A program made the translations under genes and the position numbers. Source: Deltaproteobacteria bacterium (GTDB lineage Bacteria > Desulfobacterota > Syntrophia > Syntrophales > Smithellaceae). From it: 12,680 nucleotides of DNA. The stretch spans positions 1-12,680 of the forward strand of contig DSAV01000149.1 of the NCBI GenBank assembly GCA_011046295.1, given 5' to 3'. The notes under the pieces are model-generated. The model made no database searches, was not told where the DNA came from, and saw only the letters and a list, made by a program, of their open reading frames with translations. Positions 1 to 6,507 of this stretch are shown one piece after another (the first letter of the stretch is position 1; each line of letters opens with the position of its first letter).

Positions 1-641
1 CGGTTCATGGGAACAAGAAAAGGCAGCATCGCGTCCATCTGTTTAATGGTTTCGGGAGGCATGCTCTTCATCATGTCTGTCCAGATCATTCCCGGGGCGA
101 TGGCGTTTACATTTATCCCTTTGGGACCAAGTTCCTTAGCGGCGGTTTTGGTCATACCGATAACGCCCGCCTTGGTAGCGGAATAGTTGAGCTGGCCGGC
201 GTTTCCCAGCGCGCTAGTGGAAGAAATATTGATAATTTTGCCGTATCCTTTTTCCCGCATAAAAATCCCCGCGCACTGAATACCGTAAAAAACACCTGTA
301 AGATTGACAGCGACAACCTGATTCCATTGCTCATCCGTCATCTTATGGAGTATTGCATCCCTCGTAATTCCGGCATTGTTTACCATAATGTCCATAGTGC
401 CAAATTCCTTCACTGCCGTATCCACCAATTTCTGCACAACATCCCGCGATGCCACGGAACCGATAACTGCAACAGCTTTGCCGCCTTGCGCCTTGACTTT
501 TTCCACAACACTTTTCGCGTCTGCCTCGTTTACGTCATTGACGACAATTTTGGCGCCTTCGGCGGAAAAGCGCAGAACAATTCCTTCGCCGATGCCGCGT
601 CCTGAACCGGTAACTACAGCCACTTTGTCGTTTAATCTCAT
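1..641 (-). CDS. fabG: FabG-like 3-oxoacyl-ACP / acetoacetyl-CoA reductase, 3' end cut by window
   Basis: A short-chain dehydrogenase/reductase that should reduce a 3-oxoacyl thioester to the 3-hydroxyacyl form, in the cytoplasm. My translation from the ATG at 641 gives 213 codons before the left edge. The Rossmann motif TGSGRGIG is at residues 11-18, NNAG at 88-91 followed by ITRD as in FabG, and the catalytic Ser140, Tyr153 and Lys157 (YSATK) are all present. The family is about 246 residues long, so roughly the last 35 are missing. Asp36 at the end of the second strand (VVND) would favour NADH over NADPH by the usual SDR rule; that is inference. The start is fixed by a strong ribosome-binding site (AAGGAGGGTGAA) just upstream. 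It is divergent from the 828-1931 pair. Acetoacetyl-CoA reductase (PhaB-like) is an equally possible role, because sequence alone does not separate the two. Confidence 0.88.
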   Translation of the reverse strand, partial: MRLNDKVAVVTGSGRGIGEGIVLRFSAEGAKIVVNDVNEADAKSVVEKVKAQGGKAVAVIGSVASRDVVQKLVDTAVKEFGTMDIMVNNAGITRDAILHKMTDEQWNQVVAVNLTGVFYGIQCAGIFMREKGYGKIINISSTSALGNAGQLNYSATKAGVIGMTKTAAKELGPKGINVNAIAPGMIWTDMMKSMPPETIKQMDAMLPFLVPMN

Positions 642-679
642 TTCACCCTCCTTAATAATATCGGAATATTTTCACTAAA

Positions 680-708
680 TTTATAAATTAACTCGACACC
701 AATTACAA
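680..708 (-). promoter_or_regulatory. Candidate sigma-70 promoter for the FabG-like gene
   Basis: Read on the minus strand, TTGTAA (708-703) lies 17 bases from TATAAA (685-680), giving 4/6 and 5/6 matches to the -35 and -10 consensus. The start codon is at 641, so the leader would be about 30 bases and would contain the strong ribosome-binding site. This is pattern matching only. Confidence 0.45.
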
Positions 709-759
709 CCATAAGCTTCATTTTTCTCTCAAAAATATTTTTGCTTTTTATCATTGGTG

Positions 760-788
760 TTGATTATCGATAATTTTTGATATATTCT
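760..788 (+). promoter_or_regulatory. Candidate promoter with overlapping 12-bp palindrome
   Basis: TTGATT (760-765) and TATTCT (783-788) are separated by 17 bases, each matching the sigma-70 consensus at 4/6 positions. The start codon of the downstream gene is at 828. The perfect palindrome ATTATCGATAAT (763-774) overlaps the -35 element and spacer, which is where a dimeric repressor would bind. In AT-rich DNA such a palindrome can also occur by chance. Confidence 0.4.
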
Positions 789-827
789 ATAGGCAACCAT
801 AAACACAATTTGAAAGGAGAAGACGTT

Positions 828-1133
828 ATGGAATTTAAAAAAACCATGCAGGAAATATTCGATAAGGGTACTGATCTTTCAAAAAAAACATACGAAAAGG
901 CCAAAGAATTAGGTGAGCTAGGCATCACGCAAGTGGAAATTATTACCCTGCAGCACAAAATGGCCAGGCAAATAGGCAAACTGGGCACTATCGCCTACAA
1001 TCATCTGTCCAAAGAAAAAACTTCTCTGAGAAAAGATACAAAGGGCGTTCCCTCGCTGATGAAGGAAATTAAGGATATAGAACAGAAAATCAAGCTCAAA
1101 GAAAAAGAATTAAAACCAAAAAAAAGCACATGA
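828..1133 (+). CDS. Small lysine-rich all-helical protein, 101 aa, function unknown
   Basis: I do not recognise a named family. The start at 828 is chosen because AAAGGAGA (813-820) lies at the right distance; an in-frame ATG at 777 has no such site. The product is very rich in Lys and Glu, has no signal peptide, membrane segment or cysteine, and reads as two or three amphipathic helices. The first covers about residues 1-60 and includes a KAKELGELGI stretch and a QIGKLG stretch; the last (about 75-101) is charged and coiled-coil-like and ends in KPKKST. The next gene starts 12 bases after its stop, so the two are almost certainly co-transcribed. Size, amphipathicity and a reductase partner recall phasins that coat polyhydroxyalkanoate granules, but no phasin signature is visible, so that remains a guess. 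A small structural or DNA-associated protein is another option. Confidence 0.75.
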   Translation: MEFKKTMQEIFDKGTDLSKKTYEKAKELGELGITQVEIITLQHKMARQIGKLGTIAYNHLSKEKTSLRKDTKGVPSLMKEIKDIEQKIKLKEKELKPKKST

Positions 1134-1145
1134 AGGGAATCAGAA

Positions 1146-1931
1146 GTGAATTTATCGCAGTTTTCCCTGGAAGGAAAGGTGGCTCTGGTCACCGGCGGCA
1201 GCCGCGGCATCGGGCGTGCCAGCGCTCTGGCCATGGCTGATGCCGGCGCTCATGTGGTGGTAAGCAGCCGGAAAATCGCCGACCTGGAACCGGTAGCCGA
1301 AGAAATCAAAGCTAAAGGGGTTAAATCTCTGGCAATAGCCGCGCACAACGCTAAGATAGAAGAATCACAGGCTCTTGTTGAACGCGCGGTGAAAGAATTC
1401 GGGCGTATTGATATATTGATGAACAACGCCGGAACAAATCCATTTTACGGGCCGCTTATGGACCAGGATGAAAAAACTTATGATGTCACGATGAATGTAA
1501 ACCTGAAGGGTATATTATTCTTGAGTCAGTTTGCGGCAAAGATTATGAAAGGCCAGGGAGGCGGATCCATCATTAATATTTCCTCTATCGGTGGCTTGCG
1601 GGCGGGTGATCTGGGTGTTTATTCCGTTACCAAGGCCGCCCTGATTATGCTTACCGAGGTTATGGCCAAGGAATGGGGCCAATATAACATCCGGGCCAAC
1701 GCCATCGCGCCGGGAATAATAAAAACGCGCCTGAGCGAAGCCTTGTGGAAAGATCCGGATGTGAATAAAAAAGCCCTGGGACAGATTCCCATGATGCGGC
1801 TTGGTGAACCCGAAGAGATAGCCGGAGCGGTTGTCTTTCTGGCCTCGCCGGCAGGAAGTTATATTACGGGCGCGACCCTGGTAATCGACGGAGGAAGAAT
1901 TCACGGAGAACCTGCTCATTTAAATAAATAA
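1146..1931 (+). CDS. SDR family NAD(P)-dependent oxidoreductase, 261 aa
   Basis: A classical short-chain dehydrogenase/reductase, full length. The cofactor motif TGGSRGIG is at residues 16-23, NNAG at 93-96, the active-site Ser at 146, and Tyr159 and Lys163 in the YSVTK motif. The C-terminal segment ending in TGATLVIDGG is typical. The basic residue in SSRK (Arg42) after the second strand suggests NADPH use, in contrast to the acidic residue in the divergent FabG-like protein. NNAGTNPFYGP and the general layout resemble DHRS4-like and acyl-CoA-associated SDRs rather than true FabG. The substrate cannot be read from sequence; a hydroxyacyl-CoA or other secondary alcohol is plausible. The start is GTG at 1146 with AGGGA about eight bases upstream. 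It is the second gene of a unit with the 101-aa protein. Confidence 0.9.
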   Translation: MNLSQFSLEGKVALVTGGSRGIGRASALAMADAGAHVVVSSRKIADLEPVAEEIKAKGVKSLAIAAHNAKIEESQALVERAVKEFGRIDILMNNAGTNPFYGPLMDQDEKTYDVTMNVNLKGILFLSQFAAKIMKGQGGGSIINISSIGGLRAGDLGVYSVTKAALIMLTEVMAKEWGQYNIRANAIAPGIIKTRLSEALWKDPDVNKKALGQIPMMRLGEPEEIAGAVVFLASPAGSYITGATLVIDGGRIHGEPAHLNK

Positions 1932-1984
1932 TGACCGGGGATTTTCTCAACTATTGTTAATGCTCAATATTCTGATATTTTAAT

Positions 1985-2423
1985 CTAAGCCGCTGTTTCA
2001 AAGTAAACATCAGTTATACCGTCGAGAAGCTGGAGGGCGGTTATTTTTACCGCAATAATTTCCGCATCCCTATCAGAACAAAATTCTGAAAGGTAGGGAT
2101 GTTTTTCTATCAAAAGCCGCCTGATATTTTCCTTTTTTCCCGGCGCAAAATCATTGTAAAATCTTCCGGCCATCGTAAGCCCCCAGGACTTGCTTGGGCT
2201 TTTTTCATGATTTGTTTCACGTGAATCAATCAAAAGGCTCGCGGAAGGATTTTTTTGTAAGATTTTGATATTTTTTGGTATTTCGTTTAGTCACCATATA
2301 AATATCGCGGAATTCTTCATCTGTTACATAAGACATTAAACAGCAGTGAGGGAAAGTACCACTCACTGTAGCCAGAACACAGAAACGGTTATTTTTTATA
2401 AATTCTTGAATATCCGCTCACAT
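1985..2423 (-). pseudogene. Pyridoxamine 5'-phosphate oxidase-family flavin protein, frameshifted
   Basis: Two overlapping minus-strand frames join into one protein of about 143 residues. The first part, from codon GCG at 2417, includes NNRFCVLATVSG, FPHCCLMSYVTDEE, IYMVTKRNTKKYQNL, then runs into a TGA at 2232-2230. The second part continues in the next frame with LLIDSRE, LTMAGRF, LLIEKHPYLSEF and ends DVYFETAA at a TAG (1987-1985). This is the order of motifs in small FMN-binding proteins of the PNPOx-like split-barrel family. Removing one A from the A7 run at 2250-2256 restores one frame (LTKNPSASLLIDSRE). At the 5' end, the only nearby ATG (2423-2421) is followed at once by TGA (2420-2418), so initiation is also unclear; a CGA-to-TGA change at codon 2 would explain it. 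No good ribosome-binding site is seen. It may be a true pseudogene, or the indel may be a sequencing error. Confidence 0.85.
2250..2256 (-). other. A7 homopolymer carrying the frameshift
   Basis: Seven T on the plus strand (A7 on the minus strand). Reading ACA AAA AAA TCC leads to a stop after 11 codons; with six A the frame becomes ACA AAA AAT CCT and enters the conserved NPSASLLIDSRE block. A run of this kind is prone to mutation, to sequencing error and to polymerase slippage. Confidence 0.85.
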
Positions 2424-2451
2424 AAGCAAATGAGGTTGCGTATCTCAAAGC

Positions 2452-2488
2452 CCGGAAACTGCCGCGCATTTCAGCGGCAATTGCCCGG
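2452..2488 (-). terminator. Weak hairpin downstream of bacterioferritin
   Basis: On the minus strand TGCCGC (2479-2474) and GCGGCA (2465-2460) form a 6-bp stem with an 8-base loop, and flanking CCGG blocks (2488-2485 and 2455-2452) could extend it across an internal loop. It lies about 40 bases after the bfr stop. Only GTTT follows the stem, so it is a poor intrinsic terminator and may be something else. Confidence 0.25.
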
Positions 2489-2520
2489 ATATCATCGGCA
2501 AAAAAATCCCAAAAAGCGGA

Positions 2521-3060
2521 TTATTGCGCCCCGCCCCCCGAAACAAATCCTTTTGAAGGAGGCCCCGTATCCGCAGGAGTTCCGGCAATTTGCGCCAGAT
2601 AAGCGGCGCCGAGTTTTTTGAGGTGGTCTGTCACATTATCAAAATAATTGTAATGCGCCTGTTCTTCATCGGTAATTGTTTCAAAAATTTTCATGCTGAC
2701 GCTGTCGCCGTTTTCCCGGCAGACCAGGAGGAATTTATTGTAAGCATCAATAGTATCGTCCTCGAGCTTGGCGTCGAAATTGAAAACAACATCAATTTTC
2801 TGCGCTTTGGATACTTTGCCGTCCAATTCCGTTGTCGGCTCGCCACCCAGTTCCTTAATACGCTCTGCGAACATCTCCGCGTGTCGCATTTCGTCAATGG
2901 CAATGAGCTTAATTTTAGCGGCTAGATCCCCGTAGTCCATATCGTCCAGATTATAGTGCTGGTTCATGTACTGATGAATGGCGTAAAGCTCCATTGACCT
3001 GGCTTTGTTCAAAACATCTATGACTTTCTTTTTTTTCATTTCTCTCGAATTTTGAACCAT
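2521..3060 (-). CDS. bfr: Bacterioferritin, 179 aa
   Basis: A four-helix-bundle ferritin that oxidises Fe(II) and stores it as ferric mineral in a 24-subunit shell, protecting the cell from iron-driven oxidative damage. All di-iron ferroxidase ligands are in place: Glu24 (MELYAIHQY), Glu57 and His60 (DEMRHAE), Glu100, Glu133 and His136 (EEQAH). Met58 matches the methionine that binds the inter-subunit haem in bacterioferritin, which supports Bfr over rubrerythrin or plain ferritin. There is no C-terminal rubredoxin domain. The core is about 158 residues; the remaining 20 or so are a Gly/Pro-rich tail ending in GGGAQ, longer than usual. The start at 3060 is preferred over Met8 because GGGAGGT lies just upstream. 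The gap to the response regulator upstream is 56 bases with no good promoter, suggesting a shared transcript. Confidence 0.88.
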   Translation of the reverse strand: MVQNSREMKKKKVIDVLNKARSMELYAIHQYMNQHYNLDDMDYGDLAAKIKLIAIDEMRHAEMFAERIKELGGEPTTELDGKVSKAQKIDVVFNFDAKLEDDTIDAYNKFLLVCRENGDSVSMKIFETITDEEQAHYNYFDNVTDHLKKLGAAYLAQIAGTPADTGPPSKGFVSGGGAQ

Positions 3061-3116
3061 ATTTGACCTCCCTGAATTAAATACTGCGTTGGCTTAAAAG
3101 CGAGCCTATTGTCCAT

Positions 3117-3878
3117 CTACTCCAACCTGAAAGGCTCCGGCCCCTCGTTCCAATCGAACAGTATCGCCGCGTTGGAAGTAATGTCGCGAATAATAAAGAC
3201 ATAGGAATCCACATCGTCAGAAGCATCTTTCACCGGCTGCACGTTCAAAGAGAATATCCCTGGTTTGCCCGCATCCTGGCTTTTAACTATAAAATAATTG
3301 CTGTTGTGGTGAGGGTATATGTCTTTTTTAAACATCTTTTTGAAATGAGTTAAAATATTTTCGGGATCTTCCTTCATTCCCAGAATATCTTTGGCTTTGG
3401 CGTTTGTAACTATGGGCAAAAAGTTGTTATCAGTTATAATTATTCCCTCATCAAGCCTGTTTACTATGTTGAGCAGTTTTCGTTTTTCAAATATTTGGTT
3501 TCTCAAAGAAGCAAGCTTGATTTGAGAACTTACCTTGACCAGTAATTCATCAACATCGAAGGGCTTGGTAATAAAATCATCAGCGCCAAGTTGCAGTCCT
3601 TTCAGACGGTTTTCCTTGTCCGCCAGTCCCGTAATAATAATGACCGGCAGGGATTGTAATTTTTTGTTTTCACGAATGCTTTTCAAAACGTCAAAGCCGG
3701 AAATTCCCGGCATCATGACGTCAAGCAAAACTAAATCGACTGATTCCTTTCTTAATATATCGAGGGCATCTTCCCCGTTCTCCGCCTTCAAAACGTCGTA
3801 ACCCTTGTCCTGAAGAAGCCCGCAATAGAACTCTCTGTTCATTTTTTCGTCATCTATGGCGAGAATAGTTTCCTGCAT
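3117..3878 (-). CDS. Response regulator, receiver domain plus PAS-like domain, 253 aa
   Basis: A two-component receiver protein. Residues 1-120 form a CheY-like receiver: acidic pair Asp9-Asp10, phospho-acceptor Asp53 in LLDVMMPG, Thr83 and Lys105 in the TKPFD motif. A helical linker (about 120-140, NQIFEKRKLL) leads to a PAS-like domain (about 140-240, with LDEGIIITDNNF near its start and VFIIRDIT at its end), then a short tail. No DNA-binding, GGDEF, HD-GYP or kinase domain is seen, so the output is probably through protein contacts or ligand sensing by the PAS part. There is no histidine kinase in the window. The start is supported by GGAGG about ten bases upstream. A consensus promoter lies at 3939-3967. 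Its position before bfr suggests, but does not prove, a link to iron or redox control. Confidence 0.85.
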   Translation of the reverse strand: MQETILAIDDEKMNREFYCGLLQDKGYDVLKAENGEDALDILRKESVDLVLLDVMMPGISGFDVLKSIRENKKLQSLPVIIITGLADKENRLKGLQLGADDFITKPFDVDELLVKVSSQIKLASLRNQIFEKRKLLNIVNRLDEGIIITDNNFLPIVTNAKAKDILGMKEDPENILTHFKKMFKKDIYPHHNSNYFIVKSQDAGKPGIFSLNVQPVKDASDDVDSYVFIIRDITSNAAILFDWNEGPEPFRLE

Positions 3879-3938
3879 TGATGAAAGCCTCCGTGCCGGC
3901 TGGAGCTGTTGCCCGGTTTAATCTCTTTCACGCCATGG

Positions 3939-3967
3939 AGTATAAAAAGAACTGACTTGCCTGTCAA
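3939..3967 (-). promoter_or_regulatory. Strong sigma-70 promoter for response regulator and bfr
   Basis: On the minus strand TTGACA (3967-3962) is a perfect -35 and TATACT (3944-3939) a 5/6 -10, with the ideal 17-base spacer. The predicted start of transcription is near 3932, giving a leader of about 55 bases to the ATG at 3878. I see no Fur-box-like repeat around it. Confidence 0.7.
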
Positions 3968-4085
3968 TGGAATAATAGACGTTAAAATCTTATTTGCCGC
4001 GGTTATTTTTGTGATTACTGATTCTTGTAAAATACGCCTGAAGAGAAATCTTGAACAGAACAAAAGGAAATCAATCGGCGCCGGC

Positions 4086-4895
4086 TCAGTTGCAGAAAAT
4101 CCGTCCGTCAGGTGTATGTTCCTGAACTTCATTAGCCACAAAAACCAGTTTAGTTAAGACTTCTTCCACCTTTTTACTTTTTGTCGATTCGATGACTTCG
4201 TTGATTGTTCCGTAGCGGGACAACTCCTCTAGCGTGATAACGGTAGGGGCAACCATATTGAAACTCCCCCTTCGATATTTTTCCAGCGCGTCAGCGGGCG
4301 TAATCCACAGATGCTTCGTTACCTCGTCTCCGTCATGCAGAGCTTTTTGGTTTGGCGGCGCTGGAGCAACGAAAAACCTCGTGTCGTAGCGCATCGGAGA
4401 CAACTCGGGTGTGATCCAGCGGGAAAAGTAATAAAGCCTGTCCAAAGCCAGGATAAGTTCTTCCTTTTCCAGTATATTCAAGAGGCTGAGATCGCCGCTG
4501 TTAATTTTTTTTCTGTAAGAGCAAAATTTCTCTTGCTTATCCTTTTGATCCAACGCGAAAGGCGACCCATCATTTCGATCAGCAAGCAAAAGTCCTGCTT
4601 CTTCAAAAGTTTCCCGGATAGCGGCAATCCAGACACCCAACGCCGCGGAAGGCGAATGCACCTCTCCATCAAGAGCGGACATGGCTTTCATTAAATCCTG
4701 TTTTCCGCAATATTTTTCTATCTGAGGCAGGCAATCTTCTTTTTCAACTTTGCCGCCGGGAAAAACGTAAACACCGGGCACAAATGCGCTCTTGGAGCTT
4801 CTCAAAACCATCAGAACCTCGAAATCCCGGCTATTATTTTTTTCTGCTTCACGCAACAAGATTACTGTTGCGGCATCTGATGGTTTTATATTCAT
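4086..4895 (-). CDS. NUDIX hydrolase, NUDT19-like (possible CoA/acyl-CoA pyrophosphatase), 269 aa
   Basis: A NUDIX-fold pyrophosphohydrolase, cytoplasmic. The Nudix box is split: FPGGKVEKED is at about residues 45-54, and the catalytic helix RETFEEAG is at 94-101, with about 40 extra residues between them. The standard box has only a few residues there. Such a long insert, the later block FFVAPAPPNQ and the HDGDEV/LWITPADAL segment match the NUDT19/RP2-like group, whose animal member hydrolyses CoA esters. CoA or acyl-CoA as substrate is therefore reasonable but not demonstrated. The metal-binding glutamates Glu95, Glu98 and Glu99 are present. The ATG at 4895 has only a weak ribosome-binding site. 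It stands alone, with about 150 bases of AT-rich spacer before it and 207 after it. Confidence 0.83.
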   Translation of the reverse strand: MNIKPSDAATVILLREAEKNNSRDFEVLMVLRSSKSAFVPGVYVFPGGKVEKEDCLPQIEKYCGKQDLMKAMSALDGEVHSPSAALGVWIAAIRETFEEAGLLLADRNDGSPFALDQKDKQEKFCSYRKKINSGDLSLLNILEKEELILALDRLYYFSRWITPELSPMRYDTRFFVAPAPPNQKALHDGDEVTKHLWITPADALEKYRRGSFNMVAPTVITLEELSRYGTINEVIESTKSKKVEEVLTKLVFVANEVQEHTPDGRIFCN

Positions 4896-5043
4896 TTAAC
4901 ATCCAAACAAAAAAGAAACAAGCTATCCTTGTCCATTTAAAAGAATTGGAAACATCTTCTGATTTATATTGTTTTTAAAAAATCTCTTGTTTATTAACCG
5001 ATAAATCGAAAAGTGATTAAAACACTAAGGCCTTGCGCTATCA

Positions 5044-6210
5044 TCAATTAGCCATAACCAGCTTTTTTTCCAGCAAAGATGACTTGCCCAGGGCAATCTT
5101 GAAATATTCCAGCATCAATTCATCAATCATCTGCTTTCGTGAAGTATCGACAAGGCTCATTTGGTTTTTTACTTCTGTTTTTTTGATTATTCCACTTTCC
5201 AAAGCCAACGATTCGCGCGCATGATGCAGTTGTACGTATTTATCCCGCAAATCCTCTTTAGGTAATGATGAAAATCTCCGATATGCGGAAATAATACGTC
5301 CCGGCTCCGGCAGGCTGGCTGATTCAAAGATTGCCTTAGTATTGCGGGCGAATCTTTTTATACCGTTTATAACGTGGCTTGGCTGGGCAAAATTAATTCC
5401 CGACCAGCCTGCCCTTATCCACTGAAAAACACCGCCGCGAACCACAGTCCCGGAAGTGCCTGTCTGAACATAAACACCAACTGCAAAAAAATCATAAATA
5501 TATGACTTCACCCATCCCAGACCTGCTTTAGCTGATCCCGGCTTCCCTGAGTAATAATAATTCCAGTCATCATCGTCGCCCAGAATAACTCCTTTTTTAC
5601 CAACGCCGGATTGGTCAATTTGCTTGGAAATGGCAACAAGAACCTGCCTGCCCTCGTAATTAAAATGAATAAGGGTTCGTCTCAAGTCATATTCATAATA
5701 AACACCGGTCGTAAGATCGGGAGTAATCACATCGCGCTGCAATCCGTGAATTACAAATGGTTTAGCCGCCGGTGACATCATTTTCCATACAGCAGGAAGT
5801 TCTCCTGTGACATTCTTCCAAAGTGAGTAGCGCAGGGATGACGGGCTGGTCAGCACGAATGGAATTTGGCTGCTGTAGGAATAGCGCAGGAAGCGGGCAA
5901 AACCGACTCTGGTATCAAATTCATGATAGCCTCCTGTGGAATCGTAATGTTTCGGCAGGAAAACATCCTTTCGTTGCTTGGCGCTGAGAACGTAATCCAC
6001 AAGAGTGGTAATGGCATTTTGATCCAAGCCGTTATTCGGATTATCGCAAAACTCAACAAGCTTCATAGCCGCGGCGGGCACAGGGCTGGAAGCGTCCAGG
6101 GCATAAATTGACCGGGGGATGGATGTTGCCAAAAACAATACAGCCGTCATTAACAGCAGGCAACAGAAGCTACGAGGATTTTTCCGCTTCCTTACTTTCA
6201 TATTCCACAT
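5044..6210 (-). CDS. Secreted protein of unknown function, about 388 aa
   Basis: I do not recognise the family. The N-terminus is a clear Sec signal: basic KVRKRKNPR, then a hydrophobic stretch (about residues 15-31), then a likely cleavage after SIYA near residue 38. The mature part is about 350 residues, with no further membrane segment and no repeats. It has many aromatic residues, including an acidic-aromatic block GDDDDWNYYYSG and a following GLGWVKSYIYDFF stretch near the middle. The C-terminal 100 residues look helical and charged. No catalytic motif, lipobox or sorting signal is evident. Two starts are possible, ATG at 6210 or ATG three codons later (6201); AAGAGA lies upstream of both. 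It is divergent from the CaiB/BaiF gene and probably forms its own transcript. The full-length open frame and good signal peptide make it a real gene. Confidence 0.75.
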   Translation of the reverse strand: MWNMKVRKRKNPRSFCCLLLMTAVLFLATSIPRSIYALDASSPVPAAAMKLVEFCDNPNNGLDQNAITTLVDYVLSAKQRKDVFLPKHYDSTGGYHEFDTRVGFARFLRYSYSSQIPFVLTSPSSLRYSLWKNVTGELPAVWKMMSPAAKPFVIHGLQRDVITPDLTTGVYYEYDLRRTLIHFNYEGRQVLVAISKQIDQSGVGKKGVILGDDDDWNYYYSGKPGSAKAGLGWVKSYIYDFFAVGVYVQTGTSGTVVRGGVFQWIRAGWSGINFAQPSHVINGIKRFARNTKAIFESASLPEPGRIISAYRRFSSLPKEDLRDKYVQLHHARESLALESGIIKKTEVKNQMSLVDTSRKQMIDELMLEYFKIALGKSSLLEKKLVMAN

Positions 6211-6310
6211 TTTCTCTTAAATTATCGTTTATCCTTTTCAGGTGCTTTTCAACGCTTCGCGATGAGCTTGTTACGCCCAACGGCATTTTTATTAAAAAAT
6301 GTTGCCGACG

Positions 6311-6338
6311 ATTATTTATCTACAAGGCATGCTGACAA
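6311..6338 (-). promoter_or_regulatory. Candidate promoter for the secreted protein gene
   Basis: On the minus strand TTGTCA (6338-6333, 5/6) and AATAAT (6316-6311, 5/6) are separated by 16 bases. The leader to the start codon would be about 95 bases. The surrounding spacer is AT-rich, so a chance match is possible. Confidence 0.35.
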
Positions 6339-6456
6339 CAAAGTTATGTATTTTAATACCATAGATACCGTATTAATTCAATCGTATAAAGGATTGCGCG
6401 TCCTGCGCTTGATTTATCTTTTGGTTTATCGTAATAATAATCAAGTATTGCACAAA

Positions 6457-6462
6457 TATAAT
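6457..6462 (+). promoter_or_regulatory. Perfect -10 box ahead of the CaiB/BaiF gene
   Basis: TATAAT at 6457-6462 is a perfect -10, about 45 bases before the ATG at 6508. The region 16-18 bases upstream has no good -35 and there is no extended -10, so it could need an activator or be fortuitous. The remainder of the spacer 6211-6507 shows no convincing gene, RNA or repeat. Confidence 0.3.
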
Positions 6463-6507
6463 TGACGGTGCGCCCCTAAAAAACCATGCAAAAAAAACAG
6501 CTGATGT

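Noticed and set aside
2177..2205. GC-rich hairpin followed by T run, resembling a plus-strand terminator after the SDR gene
   Set aside because: AAGCCC / GGGCTT with trailing T looks good, but it lies in the coding part of the reconstructed PNPOx-like gene (its SPSKSWGLT region) and is 245 bases from the SDR stop.
2344..2368. Hairpin with 7-bp arms CAGTGAG and CTCACTG
   Set aside because: It falls within the coding sequence of the PNPOx-like gene and has no T run; likely incidental.
2391..2520. Open minus-strand frame directly after the bfr stop, 43 codons, protein-like composition (ADDIRAIAAEMRGSF)
   Set aside because: It has no start codon with a ribosome-binding site, overlaps the hairpin and the start of the PNPOx-like frame, and matches nothing I know; probably chance.
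2346..2621. Plus-strand 91-codon frame
   Set aside because: It is antisense to the PNPOx-like gene and to the end of bfr, which have clear family motifs; it shows none itself.
6262..6465. Plus-strand frame of 67 codons in the spacer before the CaiB/BaiF gene
   Set aside because: No ribosome-binding site, AT-driven composition, and it covers the candidate promoters on both strands.
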